Assembly: GCF_024204665.1 (NCBI RefSeq)
Contig: NZ_CP100355.1
Location: forward strand, 2,461,451-2,525,450
Source of the DNA: Natronosalvus rutilus
Lineage (GTDB): Archaea > Halobacteriota > Halobacteria > Halobacteriales > Natrialbaceae
Direction of reading: 5' to 3'
Length of the DNA stretch: 64,000 nucleotides
Made by a program: the position numbers and the translations under genes. Under the pieces are notes generated by a model. It was not told the origin of the DNA. It saw only the letters and a list, made by a program, of their open reading frames with translations, and did not search any database. Of this stretch, positions 35,488-43,514 are shown piece by piece (position 1 is the first letter of the stretch; every line of letters begins with the position of its first letter).

Positions 35488-35570
35488 TGCGAGGGGAGGG
35501 AATCGAACCCACGAACTCCTACGAGAGCGGATCTTGAGTCCGCCGCCGTTGGCCGCTTGGCTACCCTCGC
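35488..35570 (-). tRNA. tRNA-Leu (anticodon CAA)
   Basis: The reverse strand folds as a class II tRNA of 83 bases including the discriminator A. The acceptor arms are GCGAGGG and CCCTCGC, and the D-arm region is GCCAAGCGGCCAACGGC. The anticodon stem-loop GCGGA-CTCAAGA-TCCGC gives anticodon CAA (codon UUG). A long variable arm (TCTCGTAGGAGTTC) identifies it as leucine type. The T-arm GTGGG-TTCGAAT-CCCTC has one U-U mismatch. CCA is not encoded. There is no intron. Confidence 0.9.
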
Positions 35571-35618
35571 ACGCGCTAGCGAGTAAGCAGGTGGCCCTTG
35601 AATACTCTACGGTTTCGT

Positions 35619-35933
35619 TCACCCCTCGCCCTCGGGCGCCGGAAGCACGTTCTCCTCGAAGTCCTCGAGAAACACCGTCTGATTCGTGGTGACGTTGCGT
35701 AGGTACACCCGGTTGGCCTCGTCAACAGCGCGATCTACCTGGCGAGTACTCGAGGCGAGGCGACGAATTGAACCGCGATTCGCGGAAAGACGAGCGACGG
35801 TGAAGGTGACGGTGGCGTGTCGAGGGAATCGATTGGCAGTGACGGCGGCGTGTCGACGGAATCGATCGGCAATGACGGCGGTACGTCGCTGGAATGGAGC
35901 GATACGCACGACAGAAGACGAGTGCGGCGCCAC
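35619..35933 (-). CDS. Short ORF with repeat-expanded N-terminus (possible partial gene)
   Basis: The last 35 codons (35619-35723) have strongly GC-biased third positions and read like a genuine conserved haloarchaeal tail (RVYLRNVTTNQTVFLED, ending PAPEGEG). Upstream, the frame stays open through a degenerate tandem repeat with no normal protein pattern (F-R-H-A-x-V units). The ATG at 35933 is the only available start. Either a short gene lost its true beginning through repeat growth, or the start is non-standard and the repeats are non-coding. Family not recognised. Confidence 0.35.
   Translation of the reverse strand: MAPHSSSVVRIAPFQRRTAVIADRFRRHAAVTANRFPRHATVTFTVARLSANRGSIRRLASSTRQVDRAVDEANRVYLRNVTTNQTVFLEDFEENVLPAPEGEG
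35800..35895. repeat. Degenerate tandem repeat, about 33-bp unit
   Basis: Two to three imperfect copies of gtgtcga(g/c)ggaatcgat followed by (t/c)ggca(g/a)tgacggcg are seen, with partial copies at both ends. The unit is a multiple of three, so translation stays in frame. Probably a local minisatellite. Confidence 0.55.
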
Positions 35934-35960
35934 GCCGCTCGCGAGGAACGCAGGAACTGC

Positions 35961-36272
35961 TCAGGACGACGGCGTCTCGAGGAGAATCGGCGTCGCGGGG
36001 CGGCGACGGTCGTCGTCCCGTTCGTGGGCACGCTCGGCCGATTCGGGTGGGTCGATGTGCGAAACTGGCTCGACGACGAGTTCCGTTTCGCTCTCTCGCG
36101 AACCACCGGAGTCGGGAGACGAAGGACCGTCCGAGGACTCGCCCCGTCCGTCGGATTCGTCCTGGTCGTACCGGGCCCCGCAATTGTGACACACGACCCC
36201 GCCGTCGACGTGAGCGAACAGCCGTTCGCCACACGCCACACACCGTTGCGACGGATAGATCATTACTTCCAT
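35961..36272 (-). CDS. Small zinc-ribbon protein with acidic tail
   Basis: A 103-residue protein. The first 40 residues form a zinc ribbon: CVACGERLFAHVDGGVVCHNCGARY, with CxxC knuckles 18 residues apart. The remainder is Ser/Glu/Asp-rich and likely disordered. A start three codons later (MIYPSQR) is also possible. Such minimal ribbons bind nucleic acid or proteins; no specific role can be assigned. It is divergent from the DUF309 gene, and the 110 bases between them hold both promoters. Confidence 0.7.
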   Translation of the reverse strand: MEVMIYPSQRCVACGERLFAHVDGGVVCHNCGARYDQDESDGRGESSDGPSSPDSGGSRESETELVVEPVSHIDPPESAERAHERDDDRRRPATPILLETPSS

Positions 36273-36382
36273 TCGTCAATCGAATCCTATAAGCGCTCCG
36301 GCCAATCTACGACCCCGGGAACGGCTCGGCGGTTCGCGCGGAGGCGCCAAGACGTTTTACCCTGCCCCTCCTCTATCCACCC

Positions 36383-36871
36383 GTGGACGAACACACACGA
36401 GCTCCCGACGTGGACCCGCCGTCGGACTCGAGCGCGCCGACGGGCTGGCGGCCCGAACTCGACCGCTGGGAGCACGGAACGCTCCGGCGGGCGACGGTTC
36501 ACGGCGTCAGACTGTTCAATGCCGGCGACTACCACGCGAGCCACGACTGTTTCGAGGACGAGTGGTACAACTACGGCCGTGGAACGGTCGAGAGCCAGTT
36601 CCTCCACGGCATGGTACAGGTCGCCGCCGGCGTCTACAAGCACGTCGACTTCGAGGACGACGACGGGATGCGAAGCCTGTTCGCCACCGCCCTGCAGTAC
36701 CTCCACGACGTCCCGAACGACTTCTACGGCGTCGACCTGCTCGAGGTCCGGACCACGTTGACGAACGCGCAGAACGACCCGTCGGTCCTCGACGGGTGGA
36801 AACTCCCGCTCGACGGTCGGCACCCGGAGGCGACCGAGGCCGATGTCACCTACGCCGAAGGTCTCGAGTAA
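36383..36871 (+). CDS. DUF309-family protein
   Basis: A 162-residue helical protein with the family motif [18 protein letters not shown] (His and Glu positioned like a metal-binding pair), then [18 protein letters not shown] and a helix rich in Leu. The start is GTG at 36383. The DUF309 family is widespread in bacteria and archaea and has no established activity. Proteins with this HxxxExxW-like pattern are suspected hydrolases. The N-terminal 25 residues are acidic and unstructured. Confidence 0.8.
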   Translation: MDEHTRAPDVDPPSDSSAPTGWRPELDRWEHGTLRRATVHGVRLFNAGDYHASHDCFEDEWYNYGRGTVESQFLHGMVQVAAGVYKHVDFEDDDGMRSLFATALQYLHDVPNDFYGVDLLEVRTTLTNAQNDPSVLDGWKLPLDGRHPEATEADVTYAEGLE

Positions 36872-37055
36872 GGGGTGCGTCGACGTCGTCCCGATGACTG
36901 TCGTCGCACGATCGACTGCCGTCACGCAAGTACGAGTCGCCCAACTCAAGTAGGTAGTACGTGAGCGACGGTCACCGCCTGCATTCACCGTCAGAACGAC
37001 GACCGATTCATCAGAAACTGAAGCTTTTTGTCCACACCGAGCGAGGGTGAGACGT

Positions 37056-38126
37056 ATGCGAGAGGCGCTTGCCGAGTGGCGGCCGGTGATCGACGACGCC
37101 ATCGCCGAGATACTCCCACGGGAGGTCGACGGCGACGACCTCGAGGCGTTCTTCGGTGAGCCAACGTTCGCCTACGATCCGGAGGGGATCCAGCGCGCGC
37201 TCGCCGATCCGCTCTGGGACCTCCTGGATCGCGGCGGCAAACGGTGGCGGGCCGTCCTGTTTCTGGTGTTCGTCGACGCGCTCGGCGAGGATCCCCAAGC
37301 ATTCCACCCCTACGCCTGCATTCCCGAGATCCTCCACAACGGGACGATCATCGTCGACGACGTCGAGGACGGGGCGTCGATTCGACGCGGCGAACCGGCG
37401 CTCCACCATGTCCACGGCGAGGACATCGCCCTGAACGCCGGCAACGCGATGTACTTTCTCCCGCTGAAGATCCTGACGCACGATCCGGGCGACCTCGGTG
37501 CAGAAACGCGGCTTCGAGCCTACGAGATGCTGCTGTACGAACTCAACCGGACCCACCTCGGACAGGGGATGGACATCTGCTGGCACAACGAGCGCGGCGT
37601 CCGCATCTCGACCGAGCAGTACCTCGAGATGTGCGCCTGCAAGACCGGGTGTCTGAGCCGGATCGTCGCCAGGCTGGCGGCCATCGTCACCGACCAGGAA
37701 CCGGCCGTCGAGGACGCACTCGCCCGGTACGCCGAACTGACGGCCATCGCGTTCCAGATCGGCGATGACATCCTGGACGTCGAGCACTCGCTGGGGCGGG
37801 CAGGCGAGTTCGGCAAGGAGTTCGGCAACGACATCCGGGAGGGGAAGACGACGCTGCTGGTGTTACACGCCATCGAAACCGCCGGCGCCGAGCGAGCGGG
37901 TCGACTCGAGGAGATCCTCGAGACGGACGCCAACACCGACGAGGAAGTCGCCGACGCGCTCGCGATAATAGAGGACGTGGGGAGCATCGAGCACGCCCGC
38001 GAGCGCGCGCTCGAGTTCTCGGAACAGGCACGAGGGGCGCTCGAGGACCTGCCAGTCGACCTTGAGCTGGAACCGAGAGCGCAGTTGCTCGAGTTTACCG
38101 AGTTCGTCGTCGACCGGGACGTTTGA
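37056..38126 (+). CDS. Polyprenyl (geranylgeranyl-type) diphosphate synthase
   Basis: A 356-residue trans-prenyltransferase that condenses isopentenyl diphosphate with allylic diphosphates for archaeal ether lipids or carotenoids. The first aspartate-rich motif is IIVDDVEDGASIRRGEPALHH (about 100), the basic motif GGKRWR precedes it, and the second motif is FQIGDDILD (about 233), followed by KEFGNDIREGKTTLL. The basic motif has Trp instead of the more usual phenyl/leucyl neighbour. The GTG at 37047 is an alternative start. The gene is convergent with the epimerase gene and stands alone. Confidence 0.9.
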   Translation: MREALAEWRPVIDDAIAEILPREVDGDDLEAFFGEPTFAYDPEGIQRALADPLWDLLDRGGKRWRAVLFLVFVDALGEDPQAFHPYACIPEILHNGTIIVDDVEDGASIRRGEPALHHVHGEDIALNAGNAMYFLPLKILTHDPGDLGAETRLRAYEMLLYELNRTHLGQGMDICWHNERGVRISTEQYLEMCACKTGCLSRIVARLAAIVTDQEPAVEDALARYAELTAIAFQIGDDILDVEHSLGRAGEFGKEFGNDIREGKTTLLVLHAIETAGAERAGRLEEILETDANTDEEVADALAIIEDVGSIEHARERALEFSEQARGALEDLPVDLELEPRAQLLEFTEFVVDRDV

Positions 38127-38159
38127 GACCTATTTACCGATTTCTTCGGGGCTCTGGCG

Positions 38160-39098
38160 TTATCGCTCGTCGTTCTCGTCAGCCTCGAGGTACGGCCGAC
38201 AGACCCGTTCGACGCCGTCCTCGAAGTCGATTTCGGGACGCCATCCAGTCGCGTCCCTGAACGCCGAACTGTCGGCGCAGGTGTCATGGACGTAGTTCGT
38301 CAGCGGGATGGGTTCGTAGACCGGTTCGACGTCGGTCCCGAGGGCGTCGTTGAGCAGGTCGACCACTTCGTTGAACGAGTACGACTCCCCGGTCCCGAGA
38401 TTATAGACGCCAGCGAGCCGGTTTTCGGCGGCGAGTTCGAGGCCACGGACGACGTCCTCGACGTGCGTGAAGTCCCGGGTCTGGCTGCCGTCGCCCCACA
38501 AGACCGGCGGGGTGCCGCTGGCGATTTTCTCGGCGAACTGCGAGACGGTGTTCGCGAACGTCCCCTTGTGACTCTCCGCCCCGCCGTACCCCTGGTACAC
38601 CGAGAAGAATCGCATGCCGGCCAGCGCGAGGTCGTCGTAAAAGTCGTTGTAGTACTCCGCGTATCGCTCCCTGGCGAGCATCGACGCGTCGTACCCGGTC
38701 GAGGCGTCGATGGGGACGTCCTCGGGGATCGGTTCGGTCCGGTCGCCGTAGATCGAGGAGGTCGACGCGTACACGACCGTCTCACAGCCGTCGGCCATCG
38801 CCTGCTCGACGACGTTGACGAACCCCTCGACGTTCACTCGCGTCCCTTCCCGCGGGTGGTCCTCGAGCAGTTGCCGACTCGAGAGCGCCGCCAGGTGGTA
38901 GACGACGTCGACGTCGGTGGGGAGGTCGTCGTCGAGGACGTCCGCCTCGACGTACGTGACCGCGTCCTCGAGGTTGTCGACCGTGCCAAGGTAGCCGTTG
39001 TCGAGGGCGGCGACGTCGTTGTCCGTGGCGAGCGCGTTCGCGAGGTTCGAGCCGATGAACCCCGTGCCGCCAGTGACGAGAACTCGCTTTCCGTTCAT
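38160..39098 (-). CDS. NAD-dependent nucleotide-sugar epimerase/dehydratase with altered catalytic lysine
   Basis: A 312-residue extended-SDR protein. The cofactor motif is VLVTGGTGFIGSNLA, with the Asp for the ribose in VAALDNGYLG. Ser/Thr of the active site is in VVYASTSSIYGD. The expected YxxxK is YDASM, so the lysine is replaced by Met although the flanking sequence is typical (TGYDASMLARERYAEYY). Substrate motifs VLWGDGSQTRDFTHVEDV and VYNLGTGESYSFNEV are intact. Enzymes of this group form UDP-galactose, UDP-glucuronate derivatives and similar sugars. It belongs to the glycosylation group but has its own promoter. Confidence 0.85.
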   Translation of the reverse strand: MNGKRVLVTGGTGFIGSNLANALATDNDVAALDNGYLGTVDNLEDAVTYVEADVLDDDLPTDVDVVYHLAALSSRQLLEDHPREGTRVNVEGFVNVVEQAMADGCETVVYASTSSIYGDRTEPIPEDVPIDASTGYDASMLARERYAEYYNDFYDDLALAGMRFFSVYQGYGGAESHKGTFANTVSQFAEKIASGTPPVLWGDGSQTRDFTHVEDVVRGLELAAENRLAGVYNLGTGESYSFNEVVDLLNDALGTDVEPVYEPIPLTNYVHDTCADSSAFRDATGWRPEIDFEDGVERVCRPYLEADENDER

Positions 39099-39120
39099 AG
39101 GAAATCGTTCCGACCTCCGT

Positions 39121-39161
39121 CATATAGGGGTACTGATTACTGAGTACTGATTGCTGATTAC
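39121..39161 (-). promoter_or_regulatory. TATA box with upstream direct repeats for epimerase gene
   Basis: On the minus strand an AT core (cctatatg, plus 39121-39128) lies about 25 bases before the ATG at 39098, implying a leaderless transcript. Immediately upstream (39131-39161) are three copies of an aatcag-containing direct repeat, at the usual place for an activator or for the BRE. Direct observation; the regulator is unknown. Confidence 0.5.
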
Positions 39162-39281
39162 TCGCGTTGTCGCGTGCGGACTGCGCTCGGCCTGTGCTCG
39201 AGCGGTGCTCGGGGTACCGACGATCGGATCAGCCGTAGACCATCGAATGGCCGCCGTAGACAGCCGTCGAACAACCGCCAA

Positions 39282-40379
39282 TCAGTCCTCGTGAGACGGC
39301 TGCCACTGCAAATCCTCGAGCGCGGACGCCGCCGGCGTCGTCAGCGGCACGTTGTGGTACAGTTGCTCGAGGTGGACCAGCGTCCGGTCGATGGCGTAGC
39401 GCTCGACGGCCGCCCGGGTATCGCGGTCGGTCTCGAGACAGGACTCGATCCCCCCGGCCATCGCCTCGAGGTCACCCAGGGCGAACCGGTCGCCGTTCTC
39501 GGGCCTGATGGTCTCGTCGAACGGCGGGACGTCGGCGGCCGCGACCGGTGTCCCGCAGGCGTTGGCCTCGAGCGTCGACAGGCCCAGAGTGTCGCCCGTC
39601 GAGGCCGTCACGAAGACGTCGAGAGAGGAGTAGAACGTGGGAACGTCCTCGCGCGGGAGGAAGTCCCGCAGGGTGACGTTCTCGGGTGCCTGCGCCTCGA
39701 GTGGTTCGCGGTACGGCCCCTCGCCGACGACGACGAACTCGTACTCGGGCAGTTCGGCGGCGACGCGCAGGATCTCGTCGACGTTCTTCTCCATGCTCAG
39801 CCGACCGCTGTACCCGACGACGGTCTGGTCCGGGTCGGGGTACCAGTCATCGTCGGTCGGCTGGAAGAACTCCATGTCGATGCCGACCGGGAGTTCGATG
39901 TACTCGACCGCTCGATTGATCCGACTCGTCGAGGCAGTGACGACGTCGAAACTCCCGAGCAGGGAGTTCTCCCAGGGTACGTACAGCTTGCTCAGGCCGC
40001 GAGCGACCGTCTTCGACTTCACGCTCTGGTGGAAGTACTCCTCGAGCGGCGTGTGATGAGTGTAAATCGACGGCACGGCGTGCTTCCAGGCGTAGTAGCG
40101 CCCGAGGATGCCCACCGGAGCGGGCCCGTGGCAGTGGACGACGTCAAGATCCGGCAATTTCGAGGTTCGCTTGGACAGCGGAATCCGATAGCCCCGGTAG
40201 AACGGATTCGGCAGGGAGCGGACCGGAATCTCGTTGTCATCCGGTTCGTAATCGCCGTCCGGATACACGACGTACACCTCGTGTCCCTTCGCCTCGAGTT
40301 CCGCCCTCCAGAGGTCGATCGTGTACGTGACGCCGTCGATGCCGGGGAAGTAGCTGTCGGTGAAGAAGCCAATCTTCAT
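39282..40379 (-). CDS. Family 4 glycosyltransferase
   Basis: A 365-residue GT-B retaining glycosyltransferase. The N-terminal domain starts KIGFFTDSYFPGIDGVTYTI, a pattern shared with lipid glycosyltransferases that glucosylate diacylglycerol-type acceptors. The donor-binding C-terminal domain has VVGYSGRLSMEKNVDEIL, FVVVGEGPYRE and TGDTLGLSTLEANACGTPVAAAD with the E-x7-E region. It probably uses a nucleotide sugar on a lipid or glycan acceptor. Its ATG directly follows the stop of the next glycosyltransferase gene (adjacent at 40379/40380), so the two are coupled in an operon. Confidence 0.87.
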   Translation of the reverse strand: MKIGFFTDSYFPGIDGVTYTIDLWRAELEAKGHEVYVVYPDGDYEPDDNEIPVRSLPNPFYRGYRIPLSKRTSKLPDLDVVHCHGPAPVGILGRYYAWKHAVPSIYTHHTPLEEYFHQSVKSKTVARGLSKLYVPWENSLLGSFDVVTASTSRINRAVEYIELPVGIDMEFFQPTDDDWYPDPDQTVVGYSGRLSMEKNVDEILRVAAELPEYEFVVVGEGPYREPLEAQAPENVTLRDFLPREDVPTFYSSLDVFVTASTGDTLGLSTLEANACGTPVAAADVPPFDETIRPENGDRFALGDLEAMAGGIESCLETDRDTRAAVERYAIDRTLVHLEQLYHNVPLTTPAASALEDLQWQPSHED

Positions 40380-41363
40380 TCAGGTCACCTCCGCGTACAG
40401 GGTCTCGTAGCGACCGGCGACCTCCGAGAGCGAGAACGCCTCACTTCGGCTCGCAGCGTTGTCGCCCAACCGCTGGCGAACGTCGGGATCGCGAAGCCGT
40501 TCGATCGCCGTTTCGAACCCCTCGGTGCCGTCCGCGTCGACTTTGAGGCAGTCCTCGCCATCCTCGAGCCAGGAGAACGTCTCGATGTCGCGGACGACGA
40601 CGGGCTTGCCGGCCGCCATCGCCTCAAGCAGGGCGATGCCCTCGTTCTCCTCGTGGGTCGGGAAGAAGAAGACGTCGCCCGCCGCGAACGCGCCGCGAAT
40701 GTCCTCGACGTAGCCGGTGAACGTACAATTCGATGGGGCATCGTCGACGAGACGGAGCGTCTCCCGCCCCTTCAGCGAGCGATCGATCGGGCCGAACCAG
40801 ACGAAGTCGACGTCCGGAAGCCGCCGAGCCGTCTCGACGAACGTCTCCAGCCCCTTGCGCTTGATGACGTGACCCACGAGGAAGACGACGGGGGGCTCGA
40901 GGTCGTAGCGTTCCCGGTAGGTCTCCTCGAGCGACTCGAATCCCTCGAGTTTCTCGACGTCGACGCCGTTGGAGATGACGGTCGTCGGTACGTCGGCGTA
41001 CGATTCGATCAGGTCCTGGTTGTACGCCGAGGGACAGACGAGCGCGTCGGCCAGGCCATAGGCTCGCTCGAGGTACGGCCGTAGCAGCTTCGCCAGCGCA
41101 TTGGTGAACCGGAAGCTGTCGCCGAAGTCCTCAGCGGTGACGTGCGTATTGGCGACGACCGGAACCCCCCTCGAACGAGCGCGCCGGGCGTACCAGACCG
41201 ACTGCGGCCCCATGAGGTTGCAGTGAAACACGTCGACGTCGAGGCGGGGTTCGGTCGTGTACGTGACGTCCAGTCGGTCCAGCATTTTGCGTTGATGGGC
41301 GACCGACTCCCGGATGCCGCCGGTGACGTGCTCTTCGAACTCGAAATAGTGGGAGACATTCAC
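40380..41363 (-). CDS. Family 4 glycosyltransferase
   Basis: A 327-residue GT-B enzyme. It lacks the long acceptor-domain start of its neighbour: the first residues are MNVSHYFEFEEHVTGGIRES. The glycan-binding pattern then includes VVANTHVTAEDF, TTVISNGVDVEKLEG, VFLVGHVIKRKGLETFVE and EENEGIALLEAMAAGKPVVVRD, the family donor motif. It is slightly short for GT4 proteins but all core motifs are present. It is transcribed with the gene at 39282 and the sulfatase-fold gene at 41422 (gap 58 bases). Confidence 0.87.
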   Translation of the reverse strand: MNVSHYFEFEEHVTGGIRESVAHQRKMLDRLDVTYTTEPRLDVDVFHCNLMGPQSVWYARRARSRGVPVVANTHVTAEDFGDSFRFTNALAKLLRPYLERAYGLADALVCPSAYNQDLIESYADVPTTVISNGVDVEKLEGFESLEETYRERYDLEPPVVFLVGHVIKRKGLETFVETARRLPDVDFVWFGPIDRSLKGRETLRLVDDAPSNCTFTGYVEDIRGAFAAGDVFFFPTHEENEGIALLEAMAAGKPVVVRDIETFSWLEDGEDCLKVDADGTEGFETAIERLRDPDVRQRLGDNAASRSEAFSLSEVAGRYETLYAEVT

Positions 41364-41421
41364 GCGAGGTCACCCCTCGATACCCGCCGATTCGTCCCGG
41401 CCGACGGGTCGCTCCGCCGAC

Positions 41422-42279
41422 TCACTCGAGGACGAGCCACGGGACCTCCATGAGCGCCGGAATGTGCGTTTCGATGTGGTGCTCCCAGACGCCCTCCTCG
41501 CCGAACGCCTCCCCGTGATCGGCAGTGACGACGACCCGCCCCTCGAGTTCCGGGACGAGGGCCGCGACGGACTCGAGGGCGATTCGCAGGTTCTCCTCGT
41601 AGAGGGCCATTGCGGCGTCGCGGGTACCGTTGCGGACGAGGTCCGCCGGGTCAAGCTCAAGCCAGAGTCCCGCCTTCTGGGCGAGTTCGCTCCCCTCGAG
41701 GGTCGACTCCACCTTCGGTCTGACCGTCTCGCCGAGGGAGTCGAGGACGCCCCCGTCGTCCTCGTCCTCGTCGGCTTCGTCCTGCCGTCGGATGCCCTTC
41801 TGGATCTGTTTCAGTTTCTGCCCCGTGCCCCGTGCGAGGTACGGTGCGTGGGGTTGCATGTAGTGAAGGACTGTCCGATCGGCCGTCTCGACCAGGTCGC
41901 GGTGCTCGGCGAACGACTCCGCTACACTGTCGGGCGGGACGGTGCCGAGGTCGTCGTCCCATCCGTGCTTCCAGACGTCTACGACGTCGCTGATGTGTTC
42001 GTTCGCCGTCCACTCGTAGTCGCAACTGGCCCCCCATTTGAGTTCGTTCAGCGGAATCCCGAGGTCGTTGATGAACGGGTTCCCCGAAAAGTACGCGATG
42101 TCGTGGTCGCCGGTGAACGTTCGAGACGCCCACTCCGGTGTCGACGACCCCGTACTCCGTCGCTTCTCGAGCGTGCCCTCGAGGTACTCGTCGTACACCT
42201 CGCTAAACACGTCGTACCGGCACGCGTCCAGGACGAGACAGTAGTCCCACTTCGAGTCGAGGAAACGCTGGCCTTTCAT
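41422..42279 (-). CDS. Alkaline phosphatase/sulfatase-superfamily hydrolase
   Basis: A 285-residue protein with the sulfatase fold: DYCLVLDACRYDVF (first metal Asp; Cys/Arg nearby at the nucleophile site), HYMQPHAPYL in the middle, and VVVTADHGEAFGEEGVWEHHIE with Asp-His and a further His as metal ligands. It contains an acidic insertion (RRQDEADEDEDDGG). Related enzymes transfer or remove phospho-groups on glycans and lipids (such as LTA-synthase and phosphoethanolamine transferase relatives) or act as sulfatases. No membrane segments are seen. First gene of the operon with two glycosyltransferases. Confidence 0.8.
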   Translation of the reverse strand: MKGQRFLDSKWDYCLVLDACRYDVFSEVYDEYLEGTLEKRRSTGSSTPEWASRTFTGDHDIAYFSGNPFINDLGIPLNELKWGASCDYEWTANEHISDVVDVWKHGWDDDLGTVPPDSVAESFAEHRDLVETADRTVLHYMQPHAPYLARGTGQKLKQIQKGIRRQDEADEDEDDGGVLDSLGETVRPKVESTLEGSELAQKAGLWLELDPADLVRNGTRDAAMALYEENLRIALESVAALVPELEGRVVVTADHGEAFGEEGVWEHHIETHIPALMEVPWLVLE

Positions 42280-42409
42280 CTGTTATGTCCCGTTTGCTAT
42301 CCAATCGACGTATCTTTACTGGTTCGTCGGCTGGCGGCAAAAAACCGGTACTTGCGCCGAATTCGAGGCGAATCAGGACGTTCAAGGGGATCGGTCCGTA
42401 CTCTCAGGT

Positions 42410-43429
42410 ATGGCACCTGGGAGTCGGCGGGCCTTGCTTCTCGGCGCGTTCGGCGCGCTCGCGGTGTTCGTCGTCCTGTTCGTCGTCGTCGGCGCCGAGT
42501 ACGTCGTTGACGCGCTGCTGGCGGCCGACCCGGCGTTCGTCGCGGCGACGATCGTCCTCGGCCTCGCCTGGCTCGCGTCCTGGAGTCTCATGCTCCGAAC
42601 CGTGCTCGAGACACTGGGCGTCGGCGTCACCGTCGGGAAGGCGTTCCTGGTCTACGCGGGAGCCGTCTTCGCGAACAACGTGACGCCGTTCGGACAGGCC
42701 GGCGGGGAACCCTTCTCCGCGCTGCTCATCTCCAGGAGCACGGGTGCGAAGTACGAGACCGGCCTCGCCGGCATCGCCACCGTCGACGTCTCCAACGTCG
42801 CCCCGTCCGTCCTCCTGGCGCTCGTGGGCGTCGGCTACTACGCGACGACCGCCACGGTCGGTCCGCGACTCGAAAACGCACTGACGGGTGCGATCGCGCT
42901 CGTCGCTGTCCTCGGCCTGGTACTCGCGCTCGGGTGGGCCGTTCGAGAGCGTATCGAGGCACACGTGCCGGCGACCATCGCGAAGGTAGCCGGTCGATTC
43001 GGCGGCGGGCGACTCAATCCGGTCACGCTCGAGCGCGAGATCGCGAGGCGGGTGGCGCGTTTCTTCGCCAACCTGCGCCAGGTCGGGACGAGTCGCCGAC
43101 AGCTCGCGTTCATCGTCGGCCTCTCGCTTCTCGGCTGGCTCTTCCAGGCGGCGGCTCTCCTCACCGCGTTCGCGGCCGTCGGGTACAGCGTCCACGTCTC
43201 CGTCGTTCTCTTCGCGATTCCGCTGGCGAATCTTGCCGGCGCCGCGCCGCTCCCGGGTGGACTCGGGGGTATCGAAGCGGCGTTCGTCCTCCTGCTCGTC
43301 CCGACGACCGCCGTTCCACTTCCCGAGATCACCGCCGCCGTCCTCATCTTCCGTGGAGCCGTCTACTGGCTCCCGGTACTCATCGGGGGGAGTTCGACGG
43401 CCGCGATGGGAATCTGGACGGTCGCCTGA
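42410..43429 (+). CDS. AglD/YbhN-type lysylphosphatidylglycerol-synthase-like membrane protein
   Basis: A 339-residue polytopic membrane protein with about eight transmembrane segments. The UPF0104 motifs are visible: FANNVTPFGQAGGEPFSALLI, DVSNVAPSVLLALVGVGY and LPGGLGGIEAAFVLLLVP. In archaea AglD/AglR-type relatives take part in N-glycan lipid flipping or transfer. It is divergent from the glycosyltransferase operon and shares the 130-base intergenic promoter region, so a role in moving its glycolipid is plausible but unproven. Confidence 0.85.
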   Translation: MAPGSRRALLLGAFGALAVFVVLFVVVGAEYVVDALLAADPAFVAATIVLGLAWLASWSLMLRTVLETLGVGVTVGKAFLVYAGAVFANNVTPFGQAGGEPFSALLISRSTGAKYETGLAGIATVDVSNVAPSVLLALVGVGYYATTATVGPRLENALTGAIALVAVLGLVLALGWAVRERIEAHVPATIAKVAGRFGGGRLNPVTLEREIARRVARFFANLRQVGTSRRQLAFIVGLSLLGWLFQAAALLTAFAAVGYSVHVSVVLFAIPLANLAGAAPLPGGLGGIEAAFVLLLVPTTAVPLPEITAAVLIFRGAVYWLPVLIGGSSTAAMGIWTVA

Positions 43430-43514
43430 GTCATTCATCGCCGAGTGTCGGGACTCCCCGTTCGACCATCGTCATCGATCACTGGCAGGAAGCCGAGACG
43501 AGACGTCGATCGTC

